Below, piece by piece: positions 27,226 through 43,227 of a stretch of DNA of 64,000 nucleotides (positions are counted from its first letter, which is position 1; each line of letters starts with the position of its first letter). The DNA is from Dama dama (Eukaryota; Chordata; Mammalia; Artiodactyla; Cervidae). Position numbers and translations under genes: made by a program. The notes under the pieces were generated by a model. The model saw nothing but the letters and a program-made list of their open reading frames with translations, was not told the DNA's origin and ran no database searches. The stretch is taken from assembly GCF_033118175.1 (NCBI RefSeq), contig NC_083714.1:16182001-16246000 (forward strand), given 5' to 3'.

Positions 27226-30200
27226 ACACATACACTTTATTTTATTCAGAAGAGTTTCCCTCTGCAGCAACATAACCTCCTTCCCCAGATTTCATTGCCT
27301 CTCAGAACATACAATTAAACCTGGGCTATAAAGTCCAGTTCACCTCAGACTTCTAGAAGCCACTTGTTGAGAAATTCCCAATCAGGGACTTCTTGTTCTC
27401 TTTGTGATGCCATCCAGCAGCCAGACTGAGTGTATGAATAGGATGCTGGGACAATGCTTTATTGCCTATCAGCTAGGAGTCATTTTGTTTACCACTTCAA
27501 CATGTTGTTATAGTGACACCATCCTCTTCATTTAGAATGAGTTAACTACTTAGCACAAAGAAGAGTTACATGGATGAGTCCTATACCTAAGTCAATTTCT
27601 CTGAGAGTGAGACTGAGTAAAATCTACAGAGAACAAATGACATGTACCCTACCCGAAGGTGCAGTCGGAAATTGCAAAGACTTAGGGAACCTCCAGATCC
27701 AATCAAGGTTGTAGTTACAGAGGGGCAAATTTGCTACATGATTGATGCCAGCAAGAAGGAAAGAATATAATCATTTTAAAGTCTGAAGAAGGAATTGTTA
27801 ACAAATGAATGGTTGGTTTTCATGGGATCTAGAAGTGGGAGGGAACAATTAAAGAGCCATAGGGCATCACTAATTTCTTCAAAGTCAGAGAGCAGATATT
27901 GACAAGACAATCTGGCAAGTCCACACACAATGGGATAGAGGCACCGGGTCATCCCAGTTTGTGCCATTAGCCCTTAAGATTGTCACCTAACTCACCTTGC
28001 TCTGACTCCATGCTCTAAGATATAATCTAATATTGATTACTTTCCCACATACACTTTGTCATGGGGAGAAAATTTGCTAACAAGTTGACATGAAGTGTTC
28101 TAGCCTGCTTTGCAGTTAATTCTCATTATAAGTGAATAAACTGGTGTTTTACTTATCCAACAGTTTCTGTGGTTTTAATAGCATCGATCCTCCAGACCTC
28201 TTAATCACCTCTGAGCACGCTGGACAGAAAATAAGATTCTCACCATGCAAAGTCAGCATTCCCAGTGTGAACTACAGTGAATTCATGGAAGACTGACCCC
28301 CCTGGGAGCCTTGCCTCAACAGTCTCCCTGTTTCTGTCTCTCATATGTCTACAACTCTAATAATATTTCTAACAACCTATGGTTTTCACTTCCTGCACTT
28401 ACTTCCTACTCAATACCCAGTACCATGGTACCTTGCATAAGTAATTGCTTCTTATAATACCATATAGTTTAATCTGATCATCAGAATATACTACCCTGGA
28501 TGAAGACACAACACAGGACTGTAGACATGAACCCCTGGCATACACCTTTAGAGAGAGAAGGGTGTATGATTGACCTAATTCTCACCACCTCCATTCTGTT
28601 CAGTTGGCAACACATGAGACCTATGTCATCGCTTTCACCACTATCCATGATGGTTAAAACAAATATCACCTATTTTGGGGACTCTGGAACATATTCACCC
28701 AGAACCTTCTTGCCTCTGACCATAATAGTCATTGCTGAAACAAAATAAAGAATTTAAGGTATACCAGCATCTTGGCAAAATCTAACACCTAATGCCCTTT
28801 TGAGAGCCCTGAAAGCTCGTGTTACATCTGTAAACCTTTCTCCAAGGATGATGAGGCTTTCTTACCTCACTATGAATCCTCAATCTTCAGGTCTCACTTT
28901 TCCAGAAAATGGAAAAAACATTCAGTGGACTATAGTGTCATGAGTCTTCATTGTCACCTTTGTGTGAGAGTCACTGCCCACACTTTACAAACAAAAGTAT
29001 TAGAAGTGAGTTATACCTTAAAAGGTATAGAATCAGTACAGATAACTTAGTATCTGGACCATTCTTTACAGTCATTGATTGCCTCTATAACTTTGAGTTT
29101 TCATGCACTAAATTATTCATATTACTTCCTGGTATTGGCTTTAATTCTGCAGTCTGTTTGAACCTGCTTCTTGCTCACTGATTTCTAATACATACCTCAC
29201 ATGGCACTGGTTCTTTTATATCTCCACCTCAGTGATAAGCCAACTGTGATTGCATTCCACCCATCACATTTATTTTCACATGGAAAACCCTGTAGAATTG
29301 CAGTTTTCCCTATGAGTATAAGACATCCCTTTGGACATAAAGTCTGGCTTTGTGTGCATCTAGAGAAAGGTAATTAATAATTGGTTTATGTCAGACATTG
29401 TGCTCAGTGCTCTGTTAATGATACTCATTTAATTTCACATTACTAAAAAATAGAATATCCATTTCTGATATCTAATTCTTACTACATTACAGGGCAAGGT
29501 GTTATTATTCAATTTAAAGATGATGACATGAAAGTTCAGATCAGTTAACTTATCCACCCTAAATTCACACATATCTTGTAAGTGGCAGAGCTAGGATTTG
29601 AAAACAGCATCTTGCTAGTGGCAGAACTTATCTCTCATAGAGGAGGGCAACTCTCTTAAGTCACACCCTTCATGTCCAGACTAACTGACCCAATTACACA
29701 TCCCAAAGCCACTCAGTCGAGAAAGGCCACTCTAATAATTGGTATTCATATAGCAACTGGTTGAAATGCATGTTCTGGACTACAGTCTATAAAAGAAGAA
29801 CATAGCAAATCAATGCCTTCCAGAACTTTGAGATTTCATTTGTGTTTTTAATAGTTGCAGAAAATTCCTTGAGAAATCTTGACATACACTGTGTCTGTTT
29901 TATGTGACAGGATAGGCTCTTGGTTGTTGAGTCAGGATCTAACAAAAGTTTCTGACTATCACAAAGCCTCTGTTTTTCTGTAGATTTTAATTCAAAGCTA
30001 GTCTTTTTGAGTAATAGTTCAATAATGTTTATAGTGTTTTTACAATGCCAAGAGACAATAAGGACTCTGAAGTTTTCTGATGGTTGTTACCTGCCATTGT
30101 CATAGGAAAACCAAAATTAAAATAAGAGTTTGATTACTTCTGACAGTAGTTTGCAGGGCATTTAACCCTGAGTTGTGCCCCCACAATATTGACCTCAGGG

Positions 30201-30277
30201 AATTCTGAGTTATCTCTCTAAGGAGTATTTCTAGGAATATAGCCATTTTCTCTTTTATGTTAACCATAAAGTTAGCA
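27226..30277. other. Duplicated non-coding sequence with an antisense MIR
   Basis: Aligns almost end to end with 43,446-45,195 and 48,164-49,355 of unit 2, where a BovB interrupts it at the point matching about 29,112. An antisense MIR lies at about 29,390-29,620. No open frame is conserved between the two units, which argues against a gene. Confidence 0.6.
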
Positions 30278-30505
30278 AGAACTGGAGTGGGTTGCCATTT
30301 TCTCCTCCACGGGATGTTCCCAACCCAGAAATTGAACCCCCATCTCCCGAGCCTTCTACTGAGCCTTCCGGGAAAGATCCTGGAGAAGGAAACGGCAACT
30401 CACTCTATTATTCTTGCCTGGAAAACTCCATGGAGAGAGGAACCTAGGGGGCTACAGTCTATGGGGTTGCAAAAAAGTCAGACACTAATGCACACGTACA
30501 CATTA
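30278..30505 (+). mobile_element. Composite of two Bov-tA fragments, minus then plus
   Basis: The left part (about 30,278-30,370) is antisense SINE ('ctggagtgggttgccatttt'). The right part (about 30,380-30,505) is sense SINE ('cctggagaaggaaacggcaa' to 'agtcagacactaatgcacac'). The unit 2 counterpart (49,355-49,445) keeps only the outer ends, as if the internal inverted part had been deleted. Confidence 0.75.
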
Positions 30506-32166
30506 GCAAAAACTATCAAACATCATGTTCCCTTACTAACCCATGATAAGTCTATCACGTATATATCTTTTATTAAATATGTTTTCATTCTTTAATACTT
30601 CATGGGGGCAATGGATGCCATTAGCTTACAGTCTGCTATTAATTTCAAAATTCCTCTTATTCCATTAGCTTTATCTAGGTATCATTTAAAGGCATTCCCC
30701 TCCCCATTCAATTGTTTCAGGATATGGAAGAGTCTGTCTTGATGCTGATCATTTCACACATGATTTTAGAGGTTTCAAAATTGACACTGAGTGCTCACTA
30801 TGTGCTGAACAAAAAGATTTGGGGGCATAATCCTTACAATAGTACTGTCAGTATTTGCATTTTAACAGGTGAAAACAAGTAAACTCATAAGGTTTAAGTA
30901 ATTTGTCCAAAGATTGAAGCTAATATGTCATGGAGCCAGGATTCATCTCCAGATCTATCTAACAGAAAAGGACATCTACTTGAACACTATGCTACCTGTC
31001 CCTCCCACACTGACATTCCAGGCTGAAAAGTCTTAGTCTTCTATGCAGGCCAGTAATCTCTTCAGCACACCCTTTCCAAACCTTCTCTATCCCTACTCTG
31101 TCTTCAGTGAAAAATTACCCACACTTACCCAGAATTCCTTGTGTGGACACACAAAAATCTGAACAGCATTTTCTTTTTTGTTACTAAGCTTTTAAAAATA
31201 ATATCCAATAGTTTTTTGGCCTTTTGGAGATTCATCAATATCTTGAGGAAAGAGTCCTTGTAGACCTTTCCCTGAAGGCTGCTATTCTCTTTCCTGAGAT
31301 GTAGTTAGTGACACAAATCCCCACTACCCTAAAAATGTAGTTTGAATGTTTAGTAAATAGGTATCCCTAACATTGGGCTTCCCAGGTGATCCTAGAGAGA
31401 AAGAGGACAAGCAACACAGAAGCTCATCTTTCTTCCCTCTCATAAAATTTTCTTATAGTTTTTTTTTTCCATCGACTTTACAATACTACCAGGTATCAAT
31501 ACTAACCACTTAGTAAATACCAGGCATTGTGCTTTAGGTGCATTTTTCTCTTTTAATTCTTACACCAATGCTCATAGACATCTGTTATTTCTATCCCTAC
31601 TAAGCAGATGAGGAAATTGAGATTTAAAATAGTAAAGAAAATTATGCACAGAACTAGTAAGTAAAAGGCAAGACCCAAATCTAGATATTTCTAATAGCAG
31701 AGACCAGTCTCCAACACGGTACATTACTATGGATCTAGAGCTAGAGTCAACCAATTGCCAGCTGTGGGCCAAATCCAGCCTACTGCCTGTTTTTAAAAAT
31801 ACAATTTTATTGGAACTCAATCACACCCATTCATTTACATGTTGTCTTTGGGTGCTTTCATGCTGGGACATGCATGGCCCACAAAGCCAAAAGCATTAAC
31901 TATCTGTTCCTTTACAGAAAAAGCTTTAACCCCTGATCTAAATACGTTAAAATATTAAATCCGACCAGCTCATGAGGCATCTCATTTTTTATATTTCTCA
32001 TTTCAAATGGCCCATTTATCCCTATTATTTGTTTCTTGCCTCTAAATTAGTTTCACCTACATAATGAAACAATAGGATTTTTATAGAGGATGAACATTGG
32101 ATGTTTTTGGTATTCTGATTAAATTTCCTTGTGGTCCATTATCAAATGCATACTTTCTGCATGTGA
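30506..32166. other. Duplicated non-coding sequence with two antisense MIRs
   Basis: Aligns with 49,446-49,800, 51,190-51,560 and 53,690-54,712 of unit 2. MIR-like antisense stretches lie at about 30,785-30,990 ('gctcactatgtgctgaac') and 31,500-31,700 ('gcagatgaggaaattgagat'). No gene recognised. Confidence 0.6.
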
Positions 32167-32355
32167 AGTGAAAGTCACTCAGTAGTGTCTGACTCTTTGC
32201 GACCCCATTGACCATACAGTCCATGGAATTCTCCAGGCCAGAACACTGGAGTGGGTAGTCTTTCCCTTCTCCAGGAGATCTTCCTAACCCAGGGATCAAA
32301 CCCAGGTCTCCCACATTGCAGGCAGATTCTTTACCAGCTGAATCACAAGGGAAGC
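32167..32355 (-). mobile_element. Bov-tA SINE, antisense
   Basis: Complete antisense copy between the direct repeats 'actttctgcatg' (about 32,152 and 32,358), from 'gtgaaagtcactcagtagtg' to 'gaatcacaagggaagccc'. It lies in a part of unit 1 that unit 2 does not retain. Confidence 0.93.
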
Positions 32356-32477
32356 CCACTTTCTGCATGAGACAACTCTAATAGATTGTCCAGGTGTGGC
32401 TGAAGTGCACATTTACTATTTGCCCCCCAACCCACCAAGCATTATTGAAGACAGTGGCAGAGGATGATACGGCGAAA

Positions 32478-32605
32478 TAGAATCAACAACTCAATGGACA
32501 TGAGTCTGAGCAAACTCTGGGAAATAGTGAAGGACAGAGGAGCCTGGCATGTTGTGGTCCATGGGATTACAAACAGTCAGACAAAATTTAGTGACCTGAC
32601 AGCAA
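32478..32605 (+). mobile_element. BovB 3'-end fragment, sense
   Basis: Short tail homologous to other BovB ends here: 'caatggacatgagtctgagc', 'gtgaaggacagaggagcctg', 'cagtcagacaaaatttag'. It is diverged and lacks all coding domains. 32,606-33,004 holds nothing recognised. Confidence 0.75.
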
Positions 32606-33004
32606 CAGTAAGCATTGTACTTTTGGCAATAGTCCCTAATTTTCATATAGAGATCCAACTTCTTTCCCAGGGCAGTCTACTTTTCTGGGTGGCAGTCCAC
32701 CTCAAAGCCTGAGACGTAGGCCTAAACTAATAATCTGATGGCATCTACCTGGCCATTGTGACTGTTCCAGGTATGGCTTTGTGTCTTAAATGTATCTAGA
32801 AAGAGTGAGTCTTATGGCCTTTCTTGGAAATGTTAGAAAATTACTCTTATTTTTCACCCCACCAGAATCAGATATAGAAGGATAGAGCCCTGATGATTGC
32901 TGACAACCCTTTTGACAAAGACAGGAGAGCCCATTTAAGAGTGGAGGCTTCCTGGGAAAGTAGAATTTAGGGGTAGAGAGTAAGAACTCAAGTTCTGATG
33001 ATTA

Positions 33005-33640
33005 TTTTTAGGTATAAATTATTTATTGAAATATAGTTGATTTTCAATATTAGTTTTAAGTGATAACATAGTGATTCAATATTTTTATAGATTATACTTC
33101 ACTTAAAGTTATTACAAAATAAGTTATTGAGTTGGCCAAAGGGTTCATTTGGATTTTGATATTACAGAAAAACCCAAATAGACCTTTTGGCCAACCCAAT
33201 ATATTTACCTGTGCTGTACATTATATCCTTGTAGTTTATTTATTTTATACATAGTAGTTGGCACTTCTTAATCCTATACTCCTGTCTCACTCCTCCACCT
33301 TTCCTACTCCCCACTGGTAACCACTAGTTTGTTCTCTATATACCTGAGTATGTTTCTGTTTTGTTATATTAGTTTATTTGTTTTATTTTTTAGATTCTAC
33401 ATATAAGTAATAACATATACAGTTTGTCTTTGTCTGACTTCTTTAACTAAGCATAATACCATCCAGGTCCATCCATGTTGTTACAAATGGAAAAACATTT
33501 CATTTTATGGCTGACTAATATTCCATTATAGATTATACCGCATCTTTATCCATTCAGCTGTTGATGGACACATGGGTTGTTTCTATATCTTGGCTATTGT
33601 AAATATTGCTGCTATGAACATTGGGGTGCATGTACATGAT
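33005..33640 (-). mobile_element. Old L1 3' end, antisense, with a nested MITE
   Basis: Antisense old L1 tail: 'gtttatttattttatacata', 'tccatccatgttgttacaaa', 'ggctgactaatattccatta', 'aacattggggtgcatgta'. Unit 2 has the counterpart of its left-truncated form at 55,225-55,645. A MITE interrupts it at about 33,124-33,206. 33,641-34,140 is duplicated single-copy sequence matching 55,650-56,160. Confidence 0.8.
33124..33206. mobile_element. Short mariner-type MITE with terminal inverted repeats
   Basis: An approximately 80-base near-palindrome. The left end 'gttggccaaagggttcattt' and the right end, read in reverse complement as 'gttggccaaaaggtctattt', are inverted repeats of about 28 bases with few mismatches. 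'GGTTGGCCAAAA' ends are typical of ruminant mariner-derived miniature elements as I know them. The right end abuts 'atatatt', consistent with a TA target. No coding capacity. Absent from unit 2. Confidence 0.75.
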
Positions 33641-34144
33641 GATAGCATTTGAATCACTAAATCCACTTGTCATTGAAGGTATTTAGCCTAAAATCCTTTT
33701 ACAGAAGCAGAAAGAATTCTGATACAATGATTTTCCCTGATATAACTATACTATTTTTAGCTCAATCTCTTATATCATTTTGAGGAGACAATGCCTAGTA
33801 ACAGAAAAAAAAGTTTCTACCTTGCAGTGCTGGTATTGGACAAAAAACAGACTTATGTACTCTGACCCAAGTTCGACCCTCTAATATAGAAAGTCCCAGC
33901 ATTTCTGCTAGCAGAAGCTTTGTAGAATCATCCAGATTCATGAATTTTCTTTGGGCTACTGGGCAGAAACAGACTAATCCTGTGTAAACCCATCACTTTC
34001 CAAAAGAAATACAAACTTCTACCCCAAAGTTTAGCCATTATTTAGATGTAAGATGGTTCATTAACATTTGGGGGACAGGTCGTGGCTTAGGACTTCTTTT
34101 CCCATCATTAATACCTGCATCTTTGCCAAGTATAAAGCAAGACA

Positions 34145-34280
34145 GGGAAGTATAGTGGGTTAAGAATGAGGAACTCTGCCTGGGTACAAATACTGGACTC
34201 TTCCTCTCACTAACTAAATGAACTTTCTCAGTTTCCTTAACCTCTCTGTGCCTCAATTTCCTACTTTGTATAGATTATGA
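34145..34280 (+). mobile_element. MIR SINE, sense
   Basis: 'gggaagtatagtgggttaag', 'ctctgcctgggtacaaatac' and 'cttaacctctctgtgcctca' follow MIR order. The unit 2 copy is at about 56,180-56,315. A Bov-tA inserted at its right end. Confidence 0.8.
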
Positions 34281-34490
34281 GGGTTTCCGTGGTGATTCAG
34301 ACAGTAACGAATCTGCCTGCAGTGCACAAGATCCAGGTTCAATCCCTGGGTCAGGAAGATCCACAGGAGAAGGGAATAGCAATCCACTCGAGTATTCTTG
34401 CCTTGAGAATCCCATGGACAGAGGAACCTGGCAGGTTACTGTCAATAGCATCACAACAAGTAGGGCACAAGTAGGCAACTAACAGACACA
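34281..34490 (+). mobile_element. Bov-tA SINE shared with unit 2
   Basis: Sense copy starting 'gggtttccgtggtgattcag'. The same insertion with the same 'tttccgtgg' start variant lies at 56,318-56,525, so it predates the duplication. 34,491-35,027 is duplicated non-coding sequence matching 56,526-57,069. Confidence 0.9.
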
Positions 34491-35027
34491 TAGGATTATG
34501 AATCTAAATTAATATTTATAAAAAACATAAAAGAGTACCTGGTACACAATAACCACAATGGAAGTATTTGTTACAATAATGAATAAATAACATACAAGTG
34601 CTACTAACATTTGACATATATACAGAGGATCTGTCAAAAAATACATGGTCCCAAACCAATAGGATACATGATGGAAAAACAACACAGATATCTCTGGATG
34701 AGAAATATGTTTAATTCTGATACATAGGTTAGGATATTCTATCCTATCCTACTCGCAATCCCATATCATGAATTCTCACTGGGACAATTTCAGATGTAGT
34801 GTTGGTTGAAAGCTATATATGCAAAGAAGTCAATATGAACTCAACATATAGTCTTTGCCTTTCCGAACTAGGGAAGAATTTACACATCTCTCCCCTTACT
34901 TCATCCTCAAAATGACACAAGTCAATTTCAGAGCTGTGCTTTGTTTCATTTTAGTAACCTAGGAAAAACTAAGTTCAGATTCTCAAATTTCTTCTGCTAT
35001 CTCCCACATTCCCTAAACTCCCTCTGT

Positions 35028-35232
35028 GTGCTCAGTCATGTCTGGCTCTTTGCAACCCCATGGACTGTAGGCCACCAGGTCCCTCTGTCCATGGGATTCT
35101 CCAGGCAAGAATACTAGAGTGGGTTGCCATTTCCTCATCCAGGGGATCTTCCAGACACAGGGATCCAGCCTGGGTCTCCTGTGTCTCTTGCACTGGAGGG
35201 GAATTTTTAACCATTGAGTCACCGGGAAAGAC
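35028..35232 (-). mobile_element. Bov-tA SINE at the unit 1/unit 2 junction
   Basis: Antisense SINE from 'gtgtgctcagtcatgtctgg' to 'gagtcaccgggaaagac'. The same SINE ends unit 2 at 57,070-57,283. Immediately right of it begins the sequence that starts unit 1 at about 12,950, so it marks the head-to-tail junction. Confidence 0.9.
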
Positions 35233-35240
35233 CCTGTGTA

Positions 35241-37847
35241 GTTAGAGGAGACTGTTTTGAGGAGGCTCAATTTAAACTGAACATGGTAAGAGGGCATTTA
35301 GGTGAGGGGAGAGAGAGGTTAAAAGCAGGACTGGGAATGGCTCTACTTTGTAAGAACACTGTGAGGATTATAAGGTTTAGGAGAGAGGTAACAAATACAT
35401 GTCCAGCCTGGGGCAGTTATGCCTCCAGTGCCCATGGTAGACATTGACCGTCCTTTACAACATTCTACAAGCAAAGCCAGTCACAGGCCCAGAATTCTCT
35501 TACATATAGCTCCAGGCAGCCAGTACAATCACAGTACATGGTTGGCATAAATTAGGTACTTAAGAAATCATAACTACTATTACCCCCAGGGACCCACAAA
35601 ATATTGGGTACAATGGAAGAAATGCAGAATTTGTCTTTATTATTCTTACCAAATAGAATGAAAGTCCCTGCATTTACAGTATGTCAGAGGCATGCCATGT
35701 CTTTAGCACTTGAAGGTCTGACATGACACTGAGACCCAATCCTGCTACAAAGATTATCTGCCATATGTTGTAACATCTCTTATGAGCTATAAGTAGCAGC
35801 TTGATCTTTAGGAGTTGAGAAACCTCCAGAACATGGCTACTTTCCCTAATGTTTTCATTTACTACACAAAGAAATGTTGGAATCCCACAGGGCCTGAATC
35901 AAATTGGCAAGTACATTCAAGAAGCAATAGAGTCTGTCTTTGGGGTTTCTTCTTGACTCCATGTAATGCTCTATGCTCAACCCTAATGATATGATGTCTA
36001 CCTAATGGCAGATCACCTTGCCTTCTATCCAGCATCCAATCCTAGCCTTCCTAGAAAAATTCTCCCATTGCTTCTAGGATTTCTTCTTTGTTGGACTGAG
36101 AGAAAAGAACAGTGCAAGTGGGTTATGTATTGAGGGAACCATGTTATTGGATGTGTATTGCAGGAACAAGATGTTTGAACATTAAGATGTCTTAAAGTTA
36201 AGTAGGAAAATACGTAGTTGAAATATGGAAAAGAAGAAAGGTATGACAGTAACTTCCTACTTTGGTATTATGTGATGAGGGTGGAGTCTCACCATTGGAA
36301 TTGTTCAGTGGCATTGGAACAGCCTGGAAGCAAATCACTCATTTTATGTTGCTACTCAGAGTAGCTATCTATTTTTTCATTGATATTCACAACACCGCTT
36401 TGACGAAGACAACACAGTCATCCTCAGTAGATATAAGAGGAAATTGAGAAGCAAACAAGTTCTTCTATCAAATCATCCAACTGATGTTATAGGTAAGTTT
36501 CTAGCCCTCCATCTTACACTATTTCATTCTTCCAATAACATCTTCCATAGGTCTAGATAGGAGGTGCCATCAAATAAAACCTAAGGAATCAAAATTTCCA
36601 TTCAGTGACACACACTTTTTTACCCACTGAAGGCTAATTTAAATGCTATACTGCAAAAAGAAAGGACAATAAGAGGAATTAAATATACAACAGAATAGTT
36701 GAACCAATATACAATATGTTTGCTGTTTCTTTAAAACTATTCCTAGTTTCTTAATTCTTGTTACTGATGCAGGGAAGACTGAATATTTTGATCATTGTAT
36801 TATTAAGAACATTCTGTTCTTGTTTCCTAGGTTCTCAATCTCACCTCTTCATCTTGCCTTTGATATCTTAATGATTTCCATGGCAACTGATGTGACCTCA
36901 GACACAGACTAGAAAGTCAGAAAAAATACATTAACCACAGCAATCAGATCCCCACAGCACCGCAGGCTATGGTTGGAGAACTGAGGATCAATTTCAACCA
37001 GTAAGTATTCCAACCTGGCTAAATATTCTCTAGAGCATCACTTCTCAAACTTCAGTGGACACTCAAATCACCTAGAGAATCTTGTTGAAATGGAATACTC
37101 AACCAGTAGGACTGGGATGGAATCTTAGAGTGCATGTTTTCAACTATCTCCCTGGTGACGCCAAAGCTGCTGGTTCCCTGAGAGCTTTTGGAGTAGCAAG
37201 GGCCAAGAACCATCATTATGCTAAAGTAGTACAAGTACATTTGTAGTCCTGGAAGAAGTGCTATTTTGGACAGCAGTCCTGATAAACATGCCACCTCTGA
37301 TATTATCTATTTTTGTGAACTTGGGTAAACATTTTCACTTCTCTGGGTCTGTTTTTCTCCTCTGTGAGATTATGAATGTAGCCTGGATAATTACTAAGAT
37401 CACTTTGGACTATCTAAGTGTTTGATTCCCTGATAAAGAAAAAAAACATTAGAACCAAAGTCTTAGTCTGAGGGCAAAATGCCCCTATATTACAAAGAAG
37501 GGGAGTGGGGAAAGCAATCTACTATAACTTTTGTATCTGTCCTCTTAATTCCAAATCTTCTGTGAGTCCTAAGATAATTTATTTCTTCTGAATGTGCAGA
37601 ATATTGGCATTCTTCATGAAGAAGAGGCAACATTGATTGGTGGCAACAGTTTTAAGCATTTCTCAGCTCTCAGCATATGTTTGTGGCCTCATAGCTAACA
37701 GATTTGGCTATTTGCTCATGACACTGTCCCTCTGATCAAAAGCAAAACCAATTCTGCCCACTGATATCCATTACTGGTACTCAATTCTGCCTAGTACCAC
37801 TTGATTGCAGAAGATAGAACAGAGAATTACGCAGAATCACCACCTAC
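35241..37847. other. Duplicated non-coding sequence before the RTL4 copy 2 locus
   Basis: Matches 12,950-14,160 and then, after a deletion joint at about 36,170-36,185, 20,165-24,960 of unit 1 without the unit 1 BovB. A MIR remnant lies at about 37,290-37,410. No gene or RNA recognised. Confidence 0.6.
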
Positions 37848-41008
<3,161 letters not shown>

Positions 41009-42950
41009 GAGGAGCCCAGACAAATCACATTGTTAACATACCTCTCTCATCTCCAGACTTACTGATATATACCATGCATTAATGTTTAAAATACAGATGG
41101 GGAATTGTGATACCACTTTACAAACAGTCATAAATTCATGCTTCTGAGAATTTCAACAACCAAATTTTGTTCATTTGGTGACCCATCACCAAACCTGATC
41201 CAGCAATAATGAAAACAACTTCCAGGCACTTTCTGCAGCTGGGACTAATTTTCCAAGAGTACTGAAAGCCCACAGGCAAAACTCTGCCCAGTATGACCCC
41301 ATGGAAACCACCCTGGCAATGCCTTGGAAAACTCCATCCTCACCAATGGGTAATAGATACCTAAGTCGAGAGTTGTGGCCCAAGTCTTTGTGCGTACAGT
41401 TGGGCTCAAACATTTCACCTTCACTCTCACTGGTCTGTATGCTAGTTCCCTGTGGGTTTAGGACTCTTAACTGAAGTCCCAGTTGCATTTCCATATCCTA
41501 CCAACATTTTCTACTAGAAGCTGATTCATGTTCCAAGTGCTGACTAAAGTTTATCTTAAAACAACTTTCATGGAACCACAGCACTGCCACTGTTTCATGA
41601 TTATTTATTTTATTACTATTTAAATGCTTCTACTTGCCCAACCACCTGGATCTTTTGCTCTTGACAAACTAGATTGTATGGACATCCAAGCTCTCTGCTT
41701 TGACCTTTGTGTCCATTTCTTTGAGAATTAGCCCTTCAGGGAGATACATATTTTTAGCCAAGCCCTAGCCTCCTCCCTTTTCCTCCAAACCTACTTCAGG
41801 TTCCAGCATGTCTTATAGACAAGTCAAAATGCTCTAGGATAATGATCTCTGATAACTATTTAGTGAGATTTGGGGGGATCATAATGACTATGTCTGAAAC
41901 ATGTCCTTGCTGCCTTAAATAGGGACCTGGTTGACTAAACCTCCACTGAATACTGAGAATTAGGCCCTTCAGTAGCTTCAGACTACAGTCCTCAGCATGG
42001 TCACCATCTAGGATCTCTGCCCATTGATGCTAAGCTCTACCCCTATAGATCACCTCTGGTGACCCTTACCTAGTTGAGCATCTTAAAGAGCAATTAATGG
42101 TAGACAATTTTCTGAACCATCTCATGTTTAAAATCATGGGGTATATACATCAACACCATATGTACAGAAAATCATGAAATGGGGTTATGCTTGCTTGTGC
42201 TATGCTTTTGGCACAGCTCCACTCTGTATAGATGCCTAATGCTTCTGAACAAAAGTAGGGCTATGCTGAAAGGGAAAAAAATCCCTAAAATGTTAAGACT
42301 ATGAAGGGATAATTGGTGTTTCCTGGTAACAATCTGTCTTAGTTCCCTGCTTCTTGATGCTGAAGTATGTCCCCATAATGGATTCCCTGAAGTAAAATCA
42401 GTAAATCAGTAAATCAGTATTTCCAAGCAGCCACCAAGGCTGCTCAGAACCTGAAGCACCACTGTAGTTTGCCCTAGAAAATTATGCTTTGACAGTACCT
42501 AAGCCCAGCTAGGACCTTATTAGTCTTAGCCTATACACTAACAAACAGATCTTTTCACCCATCAGTGCCTCACTAACCACTGTGCCAATTCTTATTTGTA
42601 TTTACAAGTATTCTCTCTTATCAATAGCTCACTATATATACACCTTACTGCTTATGCTCTCACAACAAGGAGACCTGAATGCACATGTTTCCATTGTGCC
42701 GAGAAATTCCCACTAGTATACTAGGATTGTATGAGAGTCTCTAACAGGTAGCTCTATTTGAAATTTAAGTGACTATGGCATTACCTGCAGGTATCCTGAT
42801 CTAGCACCATCAATGCTGTCCTAAAGGACTAACCCAATGGCCTCCAGTCACTTTCCTTACAGACTCCAGTGTGGTCCTGGTATGTTGATAGGAGCATTCA
42901 ATTGACTTAACCACCAATCTTTCTTTATCTTAGTGCCACAATTTTCATGG
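41009..42950. other. RTL4 copy 2 3' flank and about 1.45 kb present only in unit 2
   Basis: 41,009-41,495 matches the 3' flank of RTL4 copy 1. From about 41,500 to 42,950 the sequence has no counterpart in unit 1, where the flanks join directly near 26,000. It has no A-rich tail, long frame or flanking duplication, so deletion from unit 1 is likelier than insertion here. It could be more of the old RTL4 3' UTR. The direct triplet 'gtaaatca' occurs at about 42,400-42,417. Confidence 0.5.
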
Positions 42951-43150
42951 GCTTCCCAGGTGGCTCAGTGGTAAAGACTCTACCTACCAAATAGGAAACA
43001 TGGGTTAAATCCCTGGGTCAGGAAGATCCCCTGGAGAAGGAAATGGCAACCCACTCCAGTATTCTTTCCTGAGAAATCCCATGGACAGAGGAACCTAGTG
43101 GGCTAAAGTCCAGGGGGTTAAAAAACATTGGACAAGACTTAGCAACAATG
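42951..43150 (+). mobile_element. Bov-tA SINE next to the unit 2-only segment
   Basis: Sense copy from 'catgggcttcccaggtggct' to 'ttggacaagacttagcaaca', followed by a short (CAA)n run. Absent from unit 1, either by deletion there or as a later insertion. Confidence 0.9.
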
Positions 43151-43227
43151 ACAACAACAACAACTTATCATTGTGTCCTCTTTATGTACATGTACTTTTT
43201 ACATATAAAAAAGTCACTTTATTTTAT

